Shown: positions 35,401 through 43,330, counted from the stretch's first letter. The stretch: 64,000 bases of DNA from Bathymodiolus brooksi (GCA_963680875.1 OY804580.1:99548000-99611999); one strand, 5' to 3'. The notes: generated by a model from the sequence alone, not told the origin. Program-made: numbers and translations.

Positions 35401-37488
35401 GAGGGAGCCTAAATAATAAAAATAAATTTGAGATGAATATGCTTTCACTTGTAGGTTTAAGTTAGGATGTGTTGTTTCAGGAACATAAAACCAAAATATT
35501 TTTTGATTTATTTACATATTGTCACTTTCATCTTTGACATATTTATGGAACCCCCAAGATCTTTATTATGATTTTCTGCACCCAAATAAAATATAAGTAC
35601 GAAATCATCAAAACATCACCCGGAAAATGCATGATGCGTATGTATTTTGAATTAATATCAGAGGTCATACAACCACTTGTATCTACACTATCTACAAAGG
35701 AAATATGTGTGTGAATAATAAAGATACATTGACTCTTATTTTAAGTTTCTATATTTGACTGACCAAAACAATAAACCTGAGAAGATTCCATGCCTTTCTT
35801 CCTCAAGAACTTACAGAATTAAGCAATTATTTAGAGAAAATTCAAACTAAGAGAATGCAATTGCTAACTTTAAATTCACTTATATTGTTCAAGAAGGTTC
35901 AACAAATATTTTATTCTATATAAAACACACTCTATTTGACGGGAGGTAAAAAACAAAAAGTACATGTACGTGTAGATCTGAAAGCCAAATCTCAACCAGA
36001 ATAAGGGTTATGGTTATGGAATTTAACGCCACTTTCAACAATATTTCAGTTATATCAGAGATTACCAAAGTCTGTCTCACTTTACCAGACATTCGGTCTG
36101 GTAAAGACTCCCTTTTCACCAGACTGAACAGAATTTCACAGGACCGAAAAAATATCAAGCTTTACCTGCAGTGGTACAACCAAGGGCTACCAATATTCCA
36201 TTTCTCGTTTTAGTAATGCAAATTAACTGTATATATATTTTTCTGAACATTGTTTGTTAAAACAAGTCTGCCTTGAAGTAAACATTTTGCAGAATTTTTT
36301 TTTTTATATAAATAAAGTAAAGTATTTTATTTAAATTCACAAAGAAATAAAAATTTAAGTGGATCTTTTCAACCATTTGTCCTAATCAGGAAAAAGCTTG
36401 TAATATTTGTCAATTTCAAAAGTTTCAATATTTCCCAAAAGCCTAAACTATTTTGCACAAAAGACAAGTTTAAATTTGGCACCAAATTGATATCCGATAA
36501 TTTTTACGTGTCCGGTCCGGAGTGATTCTTGTTCTTATATTTCAAATATTTATATTTTCATTCATTAAAGCGTTTCTGAAATTGCGACTTTAATTTGGTC
36601 AATGTCTTTGAACTTCCATCAAAGCATGGAGGAACGATAAATGATACAATAAAAGAGATTTGATCTGGCGTTTCACTTTAGTTTTAATCAAAATAAATTA
36701 TGGACAAATTGGAGATCAAACAGGGCTCTTTTATACAACAAACCCAGTATTTTATACCGGACAATCGGTCCGGTGGAAACCAATATTTTTCCGGACCGAA
36801 TTGATTTTTACCGGATTTGTCCGTCGGACCGGCATGTTTGGGAATCTCTGTTATATCGTGGCGGTCATTTTTTTGGTGGAGGAAACCAGAGTACCAGAAG
36901 AAAACCAACGATCTGCAGCAAGTCACTTGCAAACTTTATCACATCTTTATCACACCTCGCTTGAGCAGAATTCGAATTCACAACGTGAATGGTGATAGGC
37001 ACTGATTGCATACATAGGCAGTTGTAAATCAAACTACCATACAATCACGACGCCACTCAACCAGAATAAATCAACATACATGTACTTCAAATATTTATAT
37101 TTCCTTTTTTTCCATATTTACCTTCCACTATAATTATTTCTGTAATATCATTGCTGCTTTTGCCCTGCTTTGAAATAATATTTCTGGTGATAACTGCAAC
37201 TTCACTTTCAGAAATTTCTTGTAAATTTTCAACTTCCAACAAACTGTGTTCAGCTTCTTTGTCATTAGATTTTTCAGAACCTTCACCATTAATTTGGAAT
37301 AATTCTGTAAACTTTTCTGACAATCGTTCCTTTTCAACAAATATAAAATGATTTATCTTTGCGCCACACAAACGACGGTTCACAACATGGGGCTTATTTA
37401 TCCAAACTGTTAGAGAATCAATAAAACCTAGCTTTGTTCCATTTGTGTCTTTTTCTGACATAAAAACTGAGTTTTTAGTGTCACTCAT
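17158..37488 (-). CDS. TRMT44: tRNA (uracil-O(2)-)-methyltransferase, TRMT44 family (11 coding exons)
   Basis: Predicted role, from the family: SAM-dependent 2'-O-methylation of uridine 44 in tRNA-Ser, in the cytoplasm (yeast Trm44). Exons on the minus strand: 37488-37122, 34972-34852, 33931-33715, 33074-33006, 32386-32279, 30426-30355, 27050-26944, 26106-25923, 22546-22195, 21439-21323, 17405-17158. All introns are GT-AG and the phases join to 653 codons plus stop. Visible landmarks: [12 protein letters not shown] (exon 1), [16 protein letters not shown] motif [14 protein letters not shown] (about residues 277-290), [17 protein letters not shown] (about 334-350), YFVLPCC (361-367), [18 protein letters not shown], and a C-terminal CCCH finger (C608, C618, C625, H629; spacing 9-6-3). 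An in-frame TAA six codons upstream supports the start. Introns are filled with mobile elements, several within 15 bases of a splice donor. The family assignment is from memory of the motifs, but the domain order is convincing. Confidence 0.93.
17406..18655. other. TRMT44 intron 10, A+T-rich part
   Basis: No exon is seen. Related short segments such as 'gaaaaaatattacaatatttattcctgaa' recur at 17890-17950 and 18065-18160. CTGCAAAAAGTGACAGAAG occurs twice near 17670 and 17765. Confidence 0.55.
18660..18926 (-). mobile_element. SINE family B, full length
   Basis: Tail to head on the plus strand. It keeps the ACCCGGAGAAAACCACAGAC and GTCGCAAGTCACTGACAAAC blocks and ends GATCACGACCATGACAGCCC. Intron 10 of TRMT44. 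Confidence 0.9.
18994..19144. repeat. foldback palindrome, ~43-bp arms
   Basis: The left arm TACAATACTTGTGCACTGTC... and the right arm ending ...GACAGTGCACATGTATTGTA pair with few mismatches. The loop has its own G+C-rich hairpin (GGCGAGGCTTTGCCGAGCC). It would form a stable cruciform or RNA hairpin in intron 10. Confidence 0.8.
19757..19880 (-). mobile_element. SINE family A tail fragment
   Basis: GAGTGATCGTTGTTTAATGC then CAAATGAGCAATTTTTCAGC and TATGCCATGGTGAGAACAAG match the complement of the SINE A tail. The head is missing. Confidence 0.6.
19881..20720. other. intron 10 spacer
   Basis: A+T-rich, with no exon, RNA gene or clear repeat recognised. Confidence 0.5.
20722..20984 (-). mobile_element. 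SINE family A
   Basis: On the plus strand it runs from TTTGTACTAAACCAACACAC through ATAGTGCTAGCTCACTGAAA to the tRNA-like head ending CCATTACACCACCGATGTGG. The far tail is absent. Confidence 0.8.
21005..21277. mobile_element. TTAA-flanked MITE (piggyBac-like)
   Basis: Bounded by GGTGGTACCATACACT and its inverted copy, with TTAA on each side (21001-21004, 21278-21281). 273 bp with no transposase, in intron 10 of TRMT44. A TTAA duplication is the mark of the piggyBac class, but some other families also use it. Confidence 0.75.
21323..21439 (-). CDS. TRMT44: TRMT44 exon 10
   Basis: 117 bases, acceptor TTGACAG and donor CATG|GTAATG. It encodes [11 protein letters not shown] and [17 protein letters not shown], matching the family C-terminal region before the zinc finger. 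Confidence 0.88.
21695..21775 (+). repeat. dispersed CTGATGA...GAAAC motif copy
   Basis: CCAATCTTTTGACTAGGAGT, then GACGAAGTTATTCTAGAAAC and CGTGCACACTAAATTAG. The CTGATGA word is degraded to TTGACGA. Confidence 0.4.
22041..22181. repeat. foldback palindrome next to exon 9
   Basis: Arms of about 60 bases: AACTGTATTGTATTTGAAAA then TTTCACGGCATCAATTG, and their inverted copies. It ends 12 bases from the exon 9 donor, so in pre-mRNA the hairpin would lie beside the 5' splice site. Confidence 0.8.
22195..22546 (-). CDS. TRMT44: TRMT44 exon 9
   Basis: 352 bases, acceptor TTTCAG and donor GGAG|GTAAGA. It encodes [11 protein letters not shown], then a hydrophilic low-conservation stretch, then [14 protein letters not shown] and [11 protein letters not shown] foldback palindrome ends 12 bases beyond the donor. 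Confidence 0.88.
22547..23870. other. TRMT44 intron 8, left part
   Basis: No exon. The phrase GGGAAATAACTCAAGGCAAA (or close) occurs three times, near 22570, 22803 and 22850. A C-homopolymer tract lies at 23089-23101. Confidence 0.5.
23875..25912. mobile_element. TA-flanked inverted-repeat element with a satellite core
   Basis: The left end GTCTAGTCCACTTATAATG and the inverted right end (GTCTTGTCCACTTATAATG on the minus strand) match at 18 of 19 bases, flanked by TA at 23873-23874 and 25913-25914. Between them lies almost only the 58-bp tandem array. The terminal sequence resembles pogo/Tigger-like ends. It fits the bivalve pattern of tandem repeats amplified inside non-autonomous DNA transposons. 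It sits in intron 8 of TRMT44, seven bases from the exon 8 donor. Confidence 0.8.
23892..25830. repeat. 58-bp satellite, about 33 copies
   Basis: Unit: ACTTGATATATAAGTAACAT, GAAATCTTTTCATTATAGCC, AGACTTCAATATAACCAG. Variants have AACATAACC or AACCAAACTT. Two shortened units (42 bp, lacking TTCAATATAACCAGAC) at about 24955 and 25290 lie about 332 bp apart in the same context, which indicates a block duplication inside the array. The unit appears derived from sequence next to the left terminal repeat (ATAATGAAATCTTAAG...). Confidence 0.95.
25923..26106 (-). CDS. TRMT44: TRMT44 exon 8
   Basis: 184 bases, acceptor TTTTAG. It encodes [17 protein letters not shown] and [18 protein letters not shown]. 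The donor AGA|GTGAGT is followed seven bases later by the terminal repeat of the 58-bp satellite element. Confidence 0.92.
26133..26205 (+). mobile_element. SINE family A body fragment
   Basis: CACAGCATTAAGGAGTAAG and AAAGACTGTTTGGTTTAG correspond to the middle of SINE A. Head and tail are absent. Confidence 0.45.
26721..26802. repeat. perfect 30-bp-arm palindrome
   Basis: Left arm TAGTGACCTAATATGATGTA plus TACAGGGTCA; the right arm is its exact complement, with a 22-bp loop. It lies in intron 7 of TRMT44. Confidence 0.85.
26944..27050 (-). CDS. TRMT44: TRMT44 exon 7
   Basis: 107 bases, acceptor TTACAG and donor CTAG|GTAGTG. It encodes [20 protein letters not shown], the most characteristic block of the family. 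Confidence 0.92.
27191..27314. repeat. 31-bp tandem repeat, 4 copies
   Basis: TTTGACAGTCTTACAGTATA plus GCATGGCTATG, four copies in exactly 124 bp, with almost no divergence, so the expansion is recent. It lies in TRMT44 intron 6. Confidence 0.95.
27612..28645. mobile_element. TTAA-flanked element with ~78-bp inverted repeats
   Basis: Starts AGGCATACAGGCTGTC and ends GACAGCCTGTATGCCT. TTAA lies on each side (27608-27611, 28646-28649). The arms extend about 78 bases with few mismatches (through AAAGTTGCCAATATTCGATG). The 1034-bp interior has a 61-codon open frame at 27779-27964 that matches nothing I know. Probably a non-autonomous piggyBac-like element in intron 6 of TRMT44. Confidence 0.8.
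28829..29088 (-). mobile_element. SINE family B, full length
   Basis: Plus strand from GGTGTTTAATGCCACTTTCA to AAGACCAGGACGGCC. It retains the conserved GGAGTACCCAGAGAAAACCA middle. TRMT44 intron 6. Confidence 0.88.
29090..30352. other. A+T-rich intron 6 sequence
   Basis: No exon, RNA gene or repeat is recognised up to exon 6. Confidence 0.5.
30355..30426 (-). CDS. TRMT44: TRMT44 exon 6
   Basis: 24 codons, phase 0 to 0, acceptor TTTAG and donor AAG|GTATGA. It encodes [18 protein letters not shown]. The acidic D of GLD sits where motif II of the fold is expected. Confidence 0.9.
30510..30600 (+). repeat. dispersed CTGATGA...GAAA motif copy
   Basis: CCAATTTTTTGACGAGTATT, CCTGATGAAAATTATTCCAG and AAAAATGTGTACTAAATTAG then ATATCTATG. 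This is one of the clearest copies, with GAAA kept but the following C lost. Confidence 0.5.
30666..30832 (-). mobile_element. SINE family B, degraded and truncated
   Basis: Tail GTGCTTAATGCCACTTTCAA and part of the middle survive. The head is reduced to CCACAGCCCTC. Confidence 0.65.
30840..31107 (-). mobile_element. SINE family B, full length
   Basis: Tail to head on the plus strand, with GGAGTACCCGGAGAAAACCA intact and head GTAGTTATAAATCCAACTAC. It lies directly beside another SINE B copy of the same orientation. Confidence 0.9.
31311..31678 (-). mobile_element. SINE family A, near full length
   Basis: Plus strand: tail GAGTGAGTGATTGTTGTTCA, body ATAGTGCTAGCTCACTGAAA, then the tRNA-like head with the complement of the B-box (AGGCTCGAAGCC) and CATTATGCCATCGATGTGG. 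Intron 5 of TRMT44. Confidence 0.88.
31831..32255. mobile_element. Mutator-like MITE with 9-bp target duplication
   Basis: The exact 9-bp repeat ATCTATCAA flanks it (31822-31830, 32256-32264). Inverted ends: left has GCCACGGCTGATCATG then ATACTCTCAACTC; right, on the minus strand, ATACTCTCCACTCATGACC then GTGGGTC. The ends are related to those of the 70-bp palindrome at 47644. It sits in intron 5 of TRMT44, 13 bases from the exon 5 donor. Confidence 0.75.
32279..32386 (-). CDS. TRMT44: TRMT44 exon 5, SAM-binding motif
   Basis: 36 codons, phase 0 to 0. Contains [16 protein letters not shown], the class I methyltransferase motif I that binds S-adenosylmethionine. The donor is GGG|GTAGGT. A 9-bp-TSD element ends 13 bases into the following intron. 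Confidence 0.92.
32405..32680 (-). mobile_element. SINE family B, full length
   Basis: Plus strand from GGTATTAACGTCACTTTCAA to ACCATAACGGCCCC. Intron 4 of TRMT44. Confidence 0.88.
32712..32735. repeat. (AT)n microsatellite
   Basis: About 11 AT units. Confidence 0.85.
33006..33074 (-). CDS. TRMT44: TRMT44 exon 4
   Basis: 23 codons, phase 0 to 0, acceptor TTTCAG and donor TTG|GTAATA. It encodes [19 protein letters not shown], a conserved family block before the methyltransferase fold. Confidence 0.87.
33179..33353. mobile_element. pogo/Tigger-like MITE
   Basis: Starts TAGTGAAGTCTGTCTAAACA with TTGGGACCACC inside, and ends GTTAAAAAGGTTTCACTGA, a diverged inverted partner. The middle has TGTGTTCCGAATAGACA. 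No coding. Intron 3 of TRMT44. Confidence 0.6.
33715..33931 (-). CDS. TRMT44: TRMT44 exon 3
   Basis: 217 bases between acceptor TTGTAG and donor GAG|GTACAG. It encodes [15 protein letters not shown] and [13 protein letters not shown]. Ends in phase 0. Confidence 0.86.
34480..34747 (-). mobile_element. SINE family B, full length
   Basis: Plus strand from GGTGTTTCATTCCACTTTCA to GATCAAGACCACAACGGTGC. Intron 2 of TRMT44. Confidence 0.87.
34852..34972 (-). CDS. TRMT44: TRMT44 exon 2
   Basis: 121 bases between acceptor TTTTCAG and donor AA|GTACGG. It encodes ...[14 protein letters not shown]... and [13 protein letters not shown]. The phase (1 in, 2 out) fits both neighbours. Confidence 0.8.
35088..35365. 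mobile_element. fragment of the modular terminal-repeat element
   Basis: Begins ACCTAGAGGCTCAGCCC and ATTGCTCACCTG (the AACYAGAGGCTC end). It then has a reverse-oriented module with CCAAGCTGTTTCAGAGGAGA. A short piece, GGTAATCCATTACTAAAATT, is present twice nearby (35035, 35372). Intron 1 of TRMT44. Confidence 0.6.
36003..36056 (-). mobile_element. SINE family B, tail part of an interrupted copy
   Basis: AATTTAACGCCACTTTCAAC then AATATTTCAGTTATATC. The copy resumes at 36850 after the inserted element, starting with a repeat of GTTATATC. Confidence 0.85.
36057..36849. mobile_element. hAT-like element inserted into a SINE
   Basis: 793 bp flanked by the exact 8-bp repeat GTTATATC (36049-36056, 36850-36857). 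The ends are AGAGATTACCAAAG and, inverted, AGAGATTCCCAAAC. Similarity continues inward for roughly 90 bases (TTCGGTCTGG versus TTCGGTCCGG; CACCAGACTGAA versus CACCGGACCGAT). The two halves of SINE B outside it join cleanly. No transposase is present. The 8-bp duplication suggests the hAT class. Confidence 0.75.
36850..37057 (-). mobile_element. SINE family B, head part of the interrupted copy
   Basis: Continues GTTATATCGTGGCGGTCATT, through the conserved middle, to GCAGTTGTAAATCAAACTAC and CACGACGCCAC. Confidence 0.85.
37122..37488 (-). CDS. TRMT44: TRMT44 exon 1 (start)
   Basis: 122 codons plus one base. Begins ATG GTG-like MSDTKNS; contains [17 protein letters not shown], typical of the family N-terminus. 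Donor GGAAG|GTAAAT. The upstream in-frame stop is at codon -6. Confidence 0.88.
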
Positions 37489-37719
37489 TATAATTTCTGT
37501 CCTTTAAACTCGCTGCTTGTCTGTTTTAAACATACAATTTATTTTAATTTGCTTAAAATATTAGGAAATAATGAAATTTCGTGAAATCAGGGGTGAAAGT
37601 TGATGGAGGCTGCCATTTTGTCTTTCGAGTCTTCTCTAGTATAAACATTTCACGAGGGAAAATCCACATATGGATAAAACTGCCGAAGCAATATTTCTTT
37701 TGAGAACAGTTGGAAATGA
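37489..37719 (-). promoter_or_regulatory. TRMT44: 5' flank of TRMT44
   Basis: This must hold the 5' UTR and promoter, or a further 5' exon, of TRMT44. No TATA box or other defined element stands out. Inferred only from position. Confidence 0.3.
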
Positions 37720-37783
37720 CATCGTCGGTAACCAACAGCTGATCACGCTCCGATTACTCTGCACTCATGATGAGTGGGTCGAT
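37720..37783 (+). mobile_element. solo end of the CATCGTCGG element family
   Basis: CATCGTCGGTAACCAACAGC, then TGATCACGCTCCGATTACTC and a GAGTGGGTCGAT end. It matches the ends of the elements at 31831 and 47644. No partner end was found; the LINE begins about 70 bases later. Confidence 0.5.
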
Positions 37784-37849
37784 ATATCCACATAAAAATA
37801 ACTACAAAATAAATCTGCAATTAGGTCATCTATATTTCATGATTTACAT

Positions 37850-40001
37850 CCGTACTTTTCAGATGGGACTTTTTCAAATCAAACATCCTGAAAATACTAC
37901 AGAAGTCTGTACCATCTAAAATGTCATCATCCAGATTTAGCCAACCTTGGATTAACCGCACAGTAAAACAAATGACGAGGCGGAAGAAAAGAAGCTTCGA
38001 CAAAGCTAGAAGAAACAAAAAGAAAAGTGACATTGCAAGATACCGTAAGCTCAAAAGTGCCACCCAAAAAGAATGTAGAAAAGCATATAAAGATTATGTC
38101 GAGAACATCATCGACCCAGATTTATCAAGCAACCCCAAAAAATTCTGGAGCTTCATTAAAAGTAAACGTTGTGAATCAACAGGCGTATAAACGTTGTGAA
38201 TCAACAGGCTTATCGCCCCTGAAAGACTCCGACAGTGAGACAAAAGCAAATAGTTCTGAACAAACAATTCTCATCTGTTTTCAACACTAATGAGGATAAG
38301 AGCACAATACCAGATAAAGGACCAAGCCCGCACCCTACAATGGGACCAATAGAGATCACAGAAAATGGTGTATTTAAACTTCTGTCAAACCTGAAAGTAC
38401 ACAAGGCAGCAGGCCCAGACCTCATACCAACACAACTTCAGAGAACAGTGCACCGATCATTGCACCAATGCTCACAACACTCTTCCAAGCCTCAATAAAT
38501 CAAGGCACTATACCACCAGAATGGAAAGAAGCAAATGTGGTTCCAATATTTAAGAAAGGGGACAAGTCTCGTGCATCCAACTACAGACTCGTCTCGCTTA
38601 CAGTTGTAACATACAAAATGCAGGAACACATTATATGCAGTAGCATACACAAACATCTAGAGAAACATCGAATACTCACTGATGCCCAGCATGGTTTCAG
38701 GAAGAAGCGATCATGTGAATCCCAACTCATACTTACCGTTCAAGACCTGGCAAAAAGTATGGACCTCTCCGAACAAATAGACCTTATTCTGCTTGACTTC
38801 TCAAAAGCATTTGATAAGGTCCCACATGAGAGACTATTATATAAAGCACAGTACTATGGTATCGATGGATCCACCCTTTTGTAGATCCGAGATTTCCTGA
38901 GCTCACGTAATCAGCGAGTACTAGTCGAAGGGCAATCTTCGCAAACAGCACCAGTATGCTCTGGAGTTCCGCAAGGAAGTGTCATATGACCATTGATGTT
39001 CCTATTGTTCATCAATGACCTTCCAGACTACGTTAAATCATGCAACGTCAGGCTATTTGTTGATGATTGCGTACTGCATAGGAGAATTCATAGGGCATCA
39101 GACATGCAATCGCTTCAGGACGATATGGATAATTTACTTCAGTGGGTACAAGATTGGCAAATGGAGTTCCATCCCAGCAAGTGTCAGCTTTTACGCATCA
39201 CCAACAAACGTAAGCCATTTGCCAGAGATTACGATATACATGGACACAAATTAGAAGAAGTGGAATCGGCCAAATACCTCGGAGTTACCATCCAAATGAA
39301 TCTCAGTTGTAATATCCACATCGACCAAATCACAAAAAGGCGAACTCAACCAGAGCCTTTATCCAGCGGAACCTAAATCATTGCCCCAGAGAGGCGAAAT
39401 CCACTTGCTATTTAACGCTTGTAAGACCGTTGCTTGAATACCGGTATGCCTGTATTGTATGGGACCCACACATCGTTCAGAACATACAGAAACTAGAAGC
39501 AGTGCAAAGAAGATCTGCCTGCTTCCTGATGAACAATTACCAACAAACCAGTAGCGTAACATCAATGCTACAAACTCTGCAATGACCAACTTTAGCAGAG
39601 AGAAGAGCCAGAATAAAAGCTACGATGATGTACAGGATAGTGAATGGCCTAATAGCTATACCACCAACAGAGCTACACACATCTATAACAACAGGAAGAG
39701 GCCATACAGCAAATTAAGATTCATAGTACCGTATGTCAGAACGCAACTATATAAACACTCCTTCTTCCCGGACACAAATCGGATTTGGAAAGGCCTATCA
39801 CAACCATTAGTGGAAAGCACCTCCCTGGAAACCTTTAAGCAGGGGGTGCTCATCCCATAATCGCACACCATGTTTTTAAACTTTTAATCCAGCACCTGTA
39901 CATATTTTTGTTTGCACCGTTGTTGTCACAACCCGCATGGGCAAGTGCGATATTTCTCTACCCAGAGACCTGCACTTTATTGGAAGAAGAAGAAGAAGAA
40001 G
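37850..40001 (+). pseudogene. broken Jockey/CR1-type LINE, 5'-truncated
   Basis: Translated pieces in all three plus frames together show: the linker ...SSRFSQPWINRTVKQMTRRKK, reverse transcriptase blocks IFKKGDKSRASNYRLVSLT, AQHGFRKKRSCESQL, LLDFSKAFDKVPHERLL, GVPQGSVI (then a stop), FINDLPDYV, the catalytic FVDD (usually F/YADD) and KYLGVTI, then a C-terminal region ending near 39860. A 23-bp direct duplication near 38165-38210 and several stops and frameshifts break it. The endonuclease region is missing. The 3' end is a (GAA)n tail (about 39984-40001). On the opposite strand to, and upstream of, TRMT44. Confidence 0.88.
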
Positions 40002-40012
40002 TCGTGTAAAGT

Positions 40013-40246
40013 TGGGGCCGTCGTGATCGTAGTATGCATGCCTATCACCACTAAAGTTGTGAGTTCGAATCCTGCTCATGGCGAGGTGTACTCGATACAA
40101 CGTTATGTGAATAAATTTGTCAGCAACTTGCGGTAGGTTCGTGGTTTTCTCCGGATCCGGTTTCATCCACTAATAAAACTGACCACCGGCGGCGATATTG
40201 ATAAAATATTGTTGAAAGTGGTGTTAAGCTCCATAACCCCTAAATT
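40013..40246 (+). mobile_element. SINE family B, next to the LINE tail
   Basis: GGGGCCGTCGTGATCGTAGT, B-box GAGTTCGAATCC, GTGGTTTTCTCCGGATCC, tail GTTGAAAGTGGTGTTAAGC. Starts about 12 bases after the LINE (GAA)n tail. The head has a ~30-bp deletion. Confidence 0.88.
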
Positions 40247-41445
40247 CATAAGTCATGATCACAGTGCCTGTAGGCTGTATAGCACAGGTTGTAAAGGAGT
40301 CATAGTTAAAAAAAAAACAAACAACATTAAATCTTATATTATTGATTTGCATACTAAGGTATTTCAATTTTTTGCATGTCTAACTCACTGTGTATCATTT
40401 GTACACGGGAAATAGCTACCATGGAATGGGCGATAATATTTTACATTCATAACAGGTAAGAAATAATATAATTTTAAGGATTCAAACTGTATATTTTAAT
40501 AACATGGCGTTTATTATAGGTCCGGGAATAGTATTTCGTGACATTTAACGAACACGTTACAAGATCAGTCCTGTAATTGATTAAAGGTCGAAACATGTGT
40601 GTCACTAGTACTTACGAAACTTGCTCATTCCTGGCATTTAAAGATGATTCTAAGAGTAGCGAATACATTTGTCAATCATAAACTACGGATATATGGTTCA
40701 ATCAACATAAACAACTAAGTATGACCGGAAATTGATTTAATTTTTGCATCATTAAAGAGAAATCGGATACTTTTTGCGATCAGAAAGTGTACGGGTTTTA
40801 GCGAATTTAGTGTATGGTAGCTATAACCCGTACACAAACACATTATTTTCGGGTAAAACCCGTACACTAACGTCGATATTAATGTTGTTATAATTCCAAA
40901 TCCAATTAAAAATGTATCAAAGGGGATATAATTTCAGATGTTTCGTCACTAAATTTTACTTTTCCAGTTACGTTTTACTCATGGAAAGCGTCTACATCAA
41001 GTTGTTTTCTGAAGTACTAGGTGAGCATTATCACGCATCAAACAATTTTATCGAAGTTCCTTTATTATATGAGCCCAAAAAGTATAAGCGGTATTTATCA
41101 GGAATCTGCCATATTAACAGTTTCAACGAAAACGTTGTGCTTTCGCAGTAAAACGACTTCTTACTTACCTTGATAACTTGTAAATCGGTGTGTTACGTTT
41201 CAGTAGTAGCTATTTCCTGTGTACAGATGATACACAGTGTAACTTATATAGACAGATAATACGAGAAATATAAATAACCCGATACTTCAGTAATAGTATT
41301 ACTTACATGTATTTATCACATATATTATTGAAATAACGCCGAATTTGCATGTGTAATAAAAGCATAATTTGCCGCGTGTTATTTGCCTCCGGGGCAATGA
41401 CATTTTACGAGGGCAATAACATGTTATCTGCCCTGACAAAATATG
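40247..41445. other. unassigned intergenic sequence
   Basis: No supported gene. A small inverted pair (GTGTACGGGTTTTAGCG near 40788 and AAAACCCGTACAC near 40855) is present. Open frames at 40912 and 41349 have no recognisable domain. Confidence 0.5.
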
Positions 41446-41448
41446 TGA

Positions 41449-41602
41449 TAAATAGATTAATACATGGCCTTTTTCATATTGTCCTTGCCATCAGCCCTCG
41501 ACTGATATCGTCCCTCGGGCTAAAACCCTTGGGGCCCGGCGATATCAAGGTCTCGTGCTGATAACAAGTGCAATATGAAAAAGGCCATGTATTAATCTAT
41601 AA
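41449..41602. repeat. foldback palindrome, family ATTAATACATG
   Basis: Left arm ATAGATTAATACATGGCCTT then TTTCATATTG; the right arm is its inverted copy ending ATGTATTAATCTAT. The G+C-rich centre has CCCTCGGGCTAAAACCC and GGGGCCCGGCGATATC. The arms match the palindrome at 63848. Confidence 0.85.
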
Positions 41603-41784
41603 GTATTGATTTCAAATGTCAAAAGTATTTATTGTGGTGCCCTTGACAATATGGGGCCAGTAGCAAAAATATATGTGAAAAAAAAGGATCAATAGTATGA
41701 AACACGTATTATGATGTGAATCTACTTTCATTTGTCCTATATTCGGCACTGCACGTATACATGGATGTGAATCTATCTTACTTT

Positions 41785-41850
41785 TTGACTATGAGGTATA
41801 CCTGATGAAGGTTATTCCAGAAACGCGTTGTCCGTTTAGATATGAGTGAT
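41785..41850 (+). repeat. dispersed CTGATGA...GAAACGCG motif, best copy
   Basis: TTTTTGACTATGAGGTATAC, CCTGATGAAGGTTATTCCAG, AAACGCGTTGTCCGTTTAG. The words CTGATGA and GAAAC with a short G/C-flanked spacer match the hammerhead core consensus. I cannot draw a convincing stem I. Confidence 0.5.
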
Positions 41851-43280
41851 ATCAACTAACACGGACGGACGATTGAACTGGTGCACCAAAATACAAGGAC
41901 TTTAATTTATTTACGTATGAAATTGGAGAAGTGTGGGAGAATCCACAGGCGCTCGTGGCACGAAATTATCCCCCCCCCCCCCTTTTAACCTTTTTGTTTA
42001 CATATTTATTTTCAATAAAATTTCTTTATTTCTTTATTATTTCATCTTTTTTTCCTTATTTCAACTTGTTCGTGTCCATATTCATACAATCTTATGCTAA
42101 CACTAAGCCAATTTATTGTTGACACTTGTGGGAGAAATGTGAATTAGATTTTCAAAAGTGGGAGAAATGTGAACAAATGCCACCGATGCGGTCATATTTA
42201 ATAGTTGGTATTTGATAATAATCGTAATTGGTAACTCTGTTGGTGGCTGAATGTCCGATTACTACAATAAACTAATTTGATTTGATTTGGAAGAAGGAAG
42301 TAAATTAATTAAAAAGATAGCATTCCTAGTCTTTTGTAACATGTTAATAAGTTCCAAAATTTAACATTTCTTTTTGGTTAGATAGCTAAGGTTGAATTTT
42401 TTTAGGAATATGTCATGGGTTTTTTTACTGAAGAAATGGTTATACGAGTCAAAGTCTAGGCTATTAGAAAATAGGGGGCCAGCTACAGTTTTGGCCTCTA
42501 TAAGTTAAGGGACAGGGGAAATTATGGTAAACATTCTACTTAAATTTTAGACAAAATTCCAATAATGGAGCCCTCGATCCACTTATGCGAGTCTTATTTG
42601 ACCCATACGTAATATAAACTAATTCCATGTGAATGACAAATTTGTTTTGATTCGAGTAAACATGAAATTTTCTTAACCTTTTAAAATAAATTCCCATCAT
42701 TTTCATGCATTCTAAAGTTATTTTACAATTTGTCTTCGCGCGAATTCTCACGAGAATTTTTCAACTTATATTGCATCTCAAGTATTAAATGACACATTTC
42801 TCATTCACACTTAACATTTTATTATATGATTTTACAATCATTGATTTATACCTTCGATTTTCAATTTTATTTATCTAGTTTTTGACCAGAAACGAACATT
42901 TTATAATCTCATATCTATGTGTGTTAAATATTTCATAAATTTGAATGCCAACCAAATTTGAAATATACATGTAGGTATACATTTGGACGCAGACACGATC
43001 AACTTTGAGAGAAAACACACATACCCACATCTTAATTGCAATTTTTATGTTTTTATTTCTACAGTAACGTGTGCATGGTTTGTGTCTAGCCAGCCTCGTT
43101 TTTTCGTTGTCTGGGATATTCTAGTCCATCAACGAAGTCCAATAAGAATATCTGTTGAATTGCTTTGTATCGAAGTTATTTTCCTCCAAGTCATTTTTAT
43201 TCAAATTTAATATAATCGCCTTCGTTACCCCCATGATAAAAGTTAGAAGATACCAAAGTGATAATAAGAAGCCGTAACGC
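41851..43280. other. unassigned intergenic sequence
   Basis: No gene. There is a C tract at 41971-41982. TACAATAAACTAATTTGATT and TGATTTGG near 42262-42290 look like a LINE 3' tail. CCACCGATGCGGTCA at 42181 resembles the SINE A head. Confidence 0.45.
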
Positions 43281-43330
43281 GATTGATGGATTGATTTTAA
43301 TTGGTGTTTAGCGCCAAAGGACAGACACTA
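43281..43330 (-). mobile_element. SINE tail fragment
   Basis: GATTGATGGATTGATTTTAA then TTGGTGTTTAGCGCCAAAGG resembles the common 3' end of the SINEs here, with a simple-repeat end. Confidence 0.4.
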
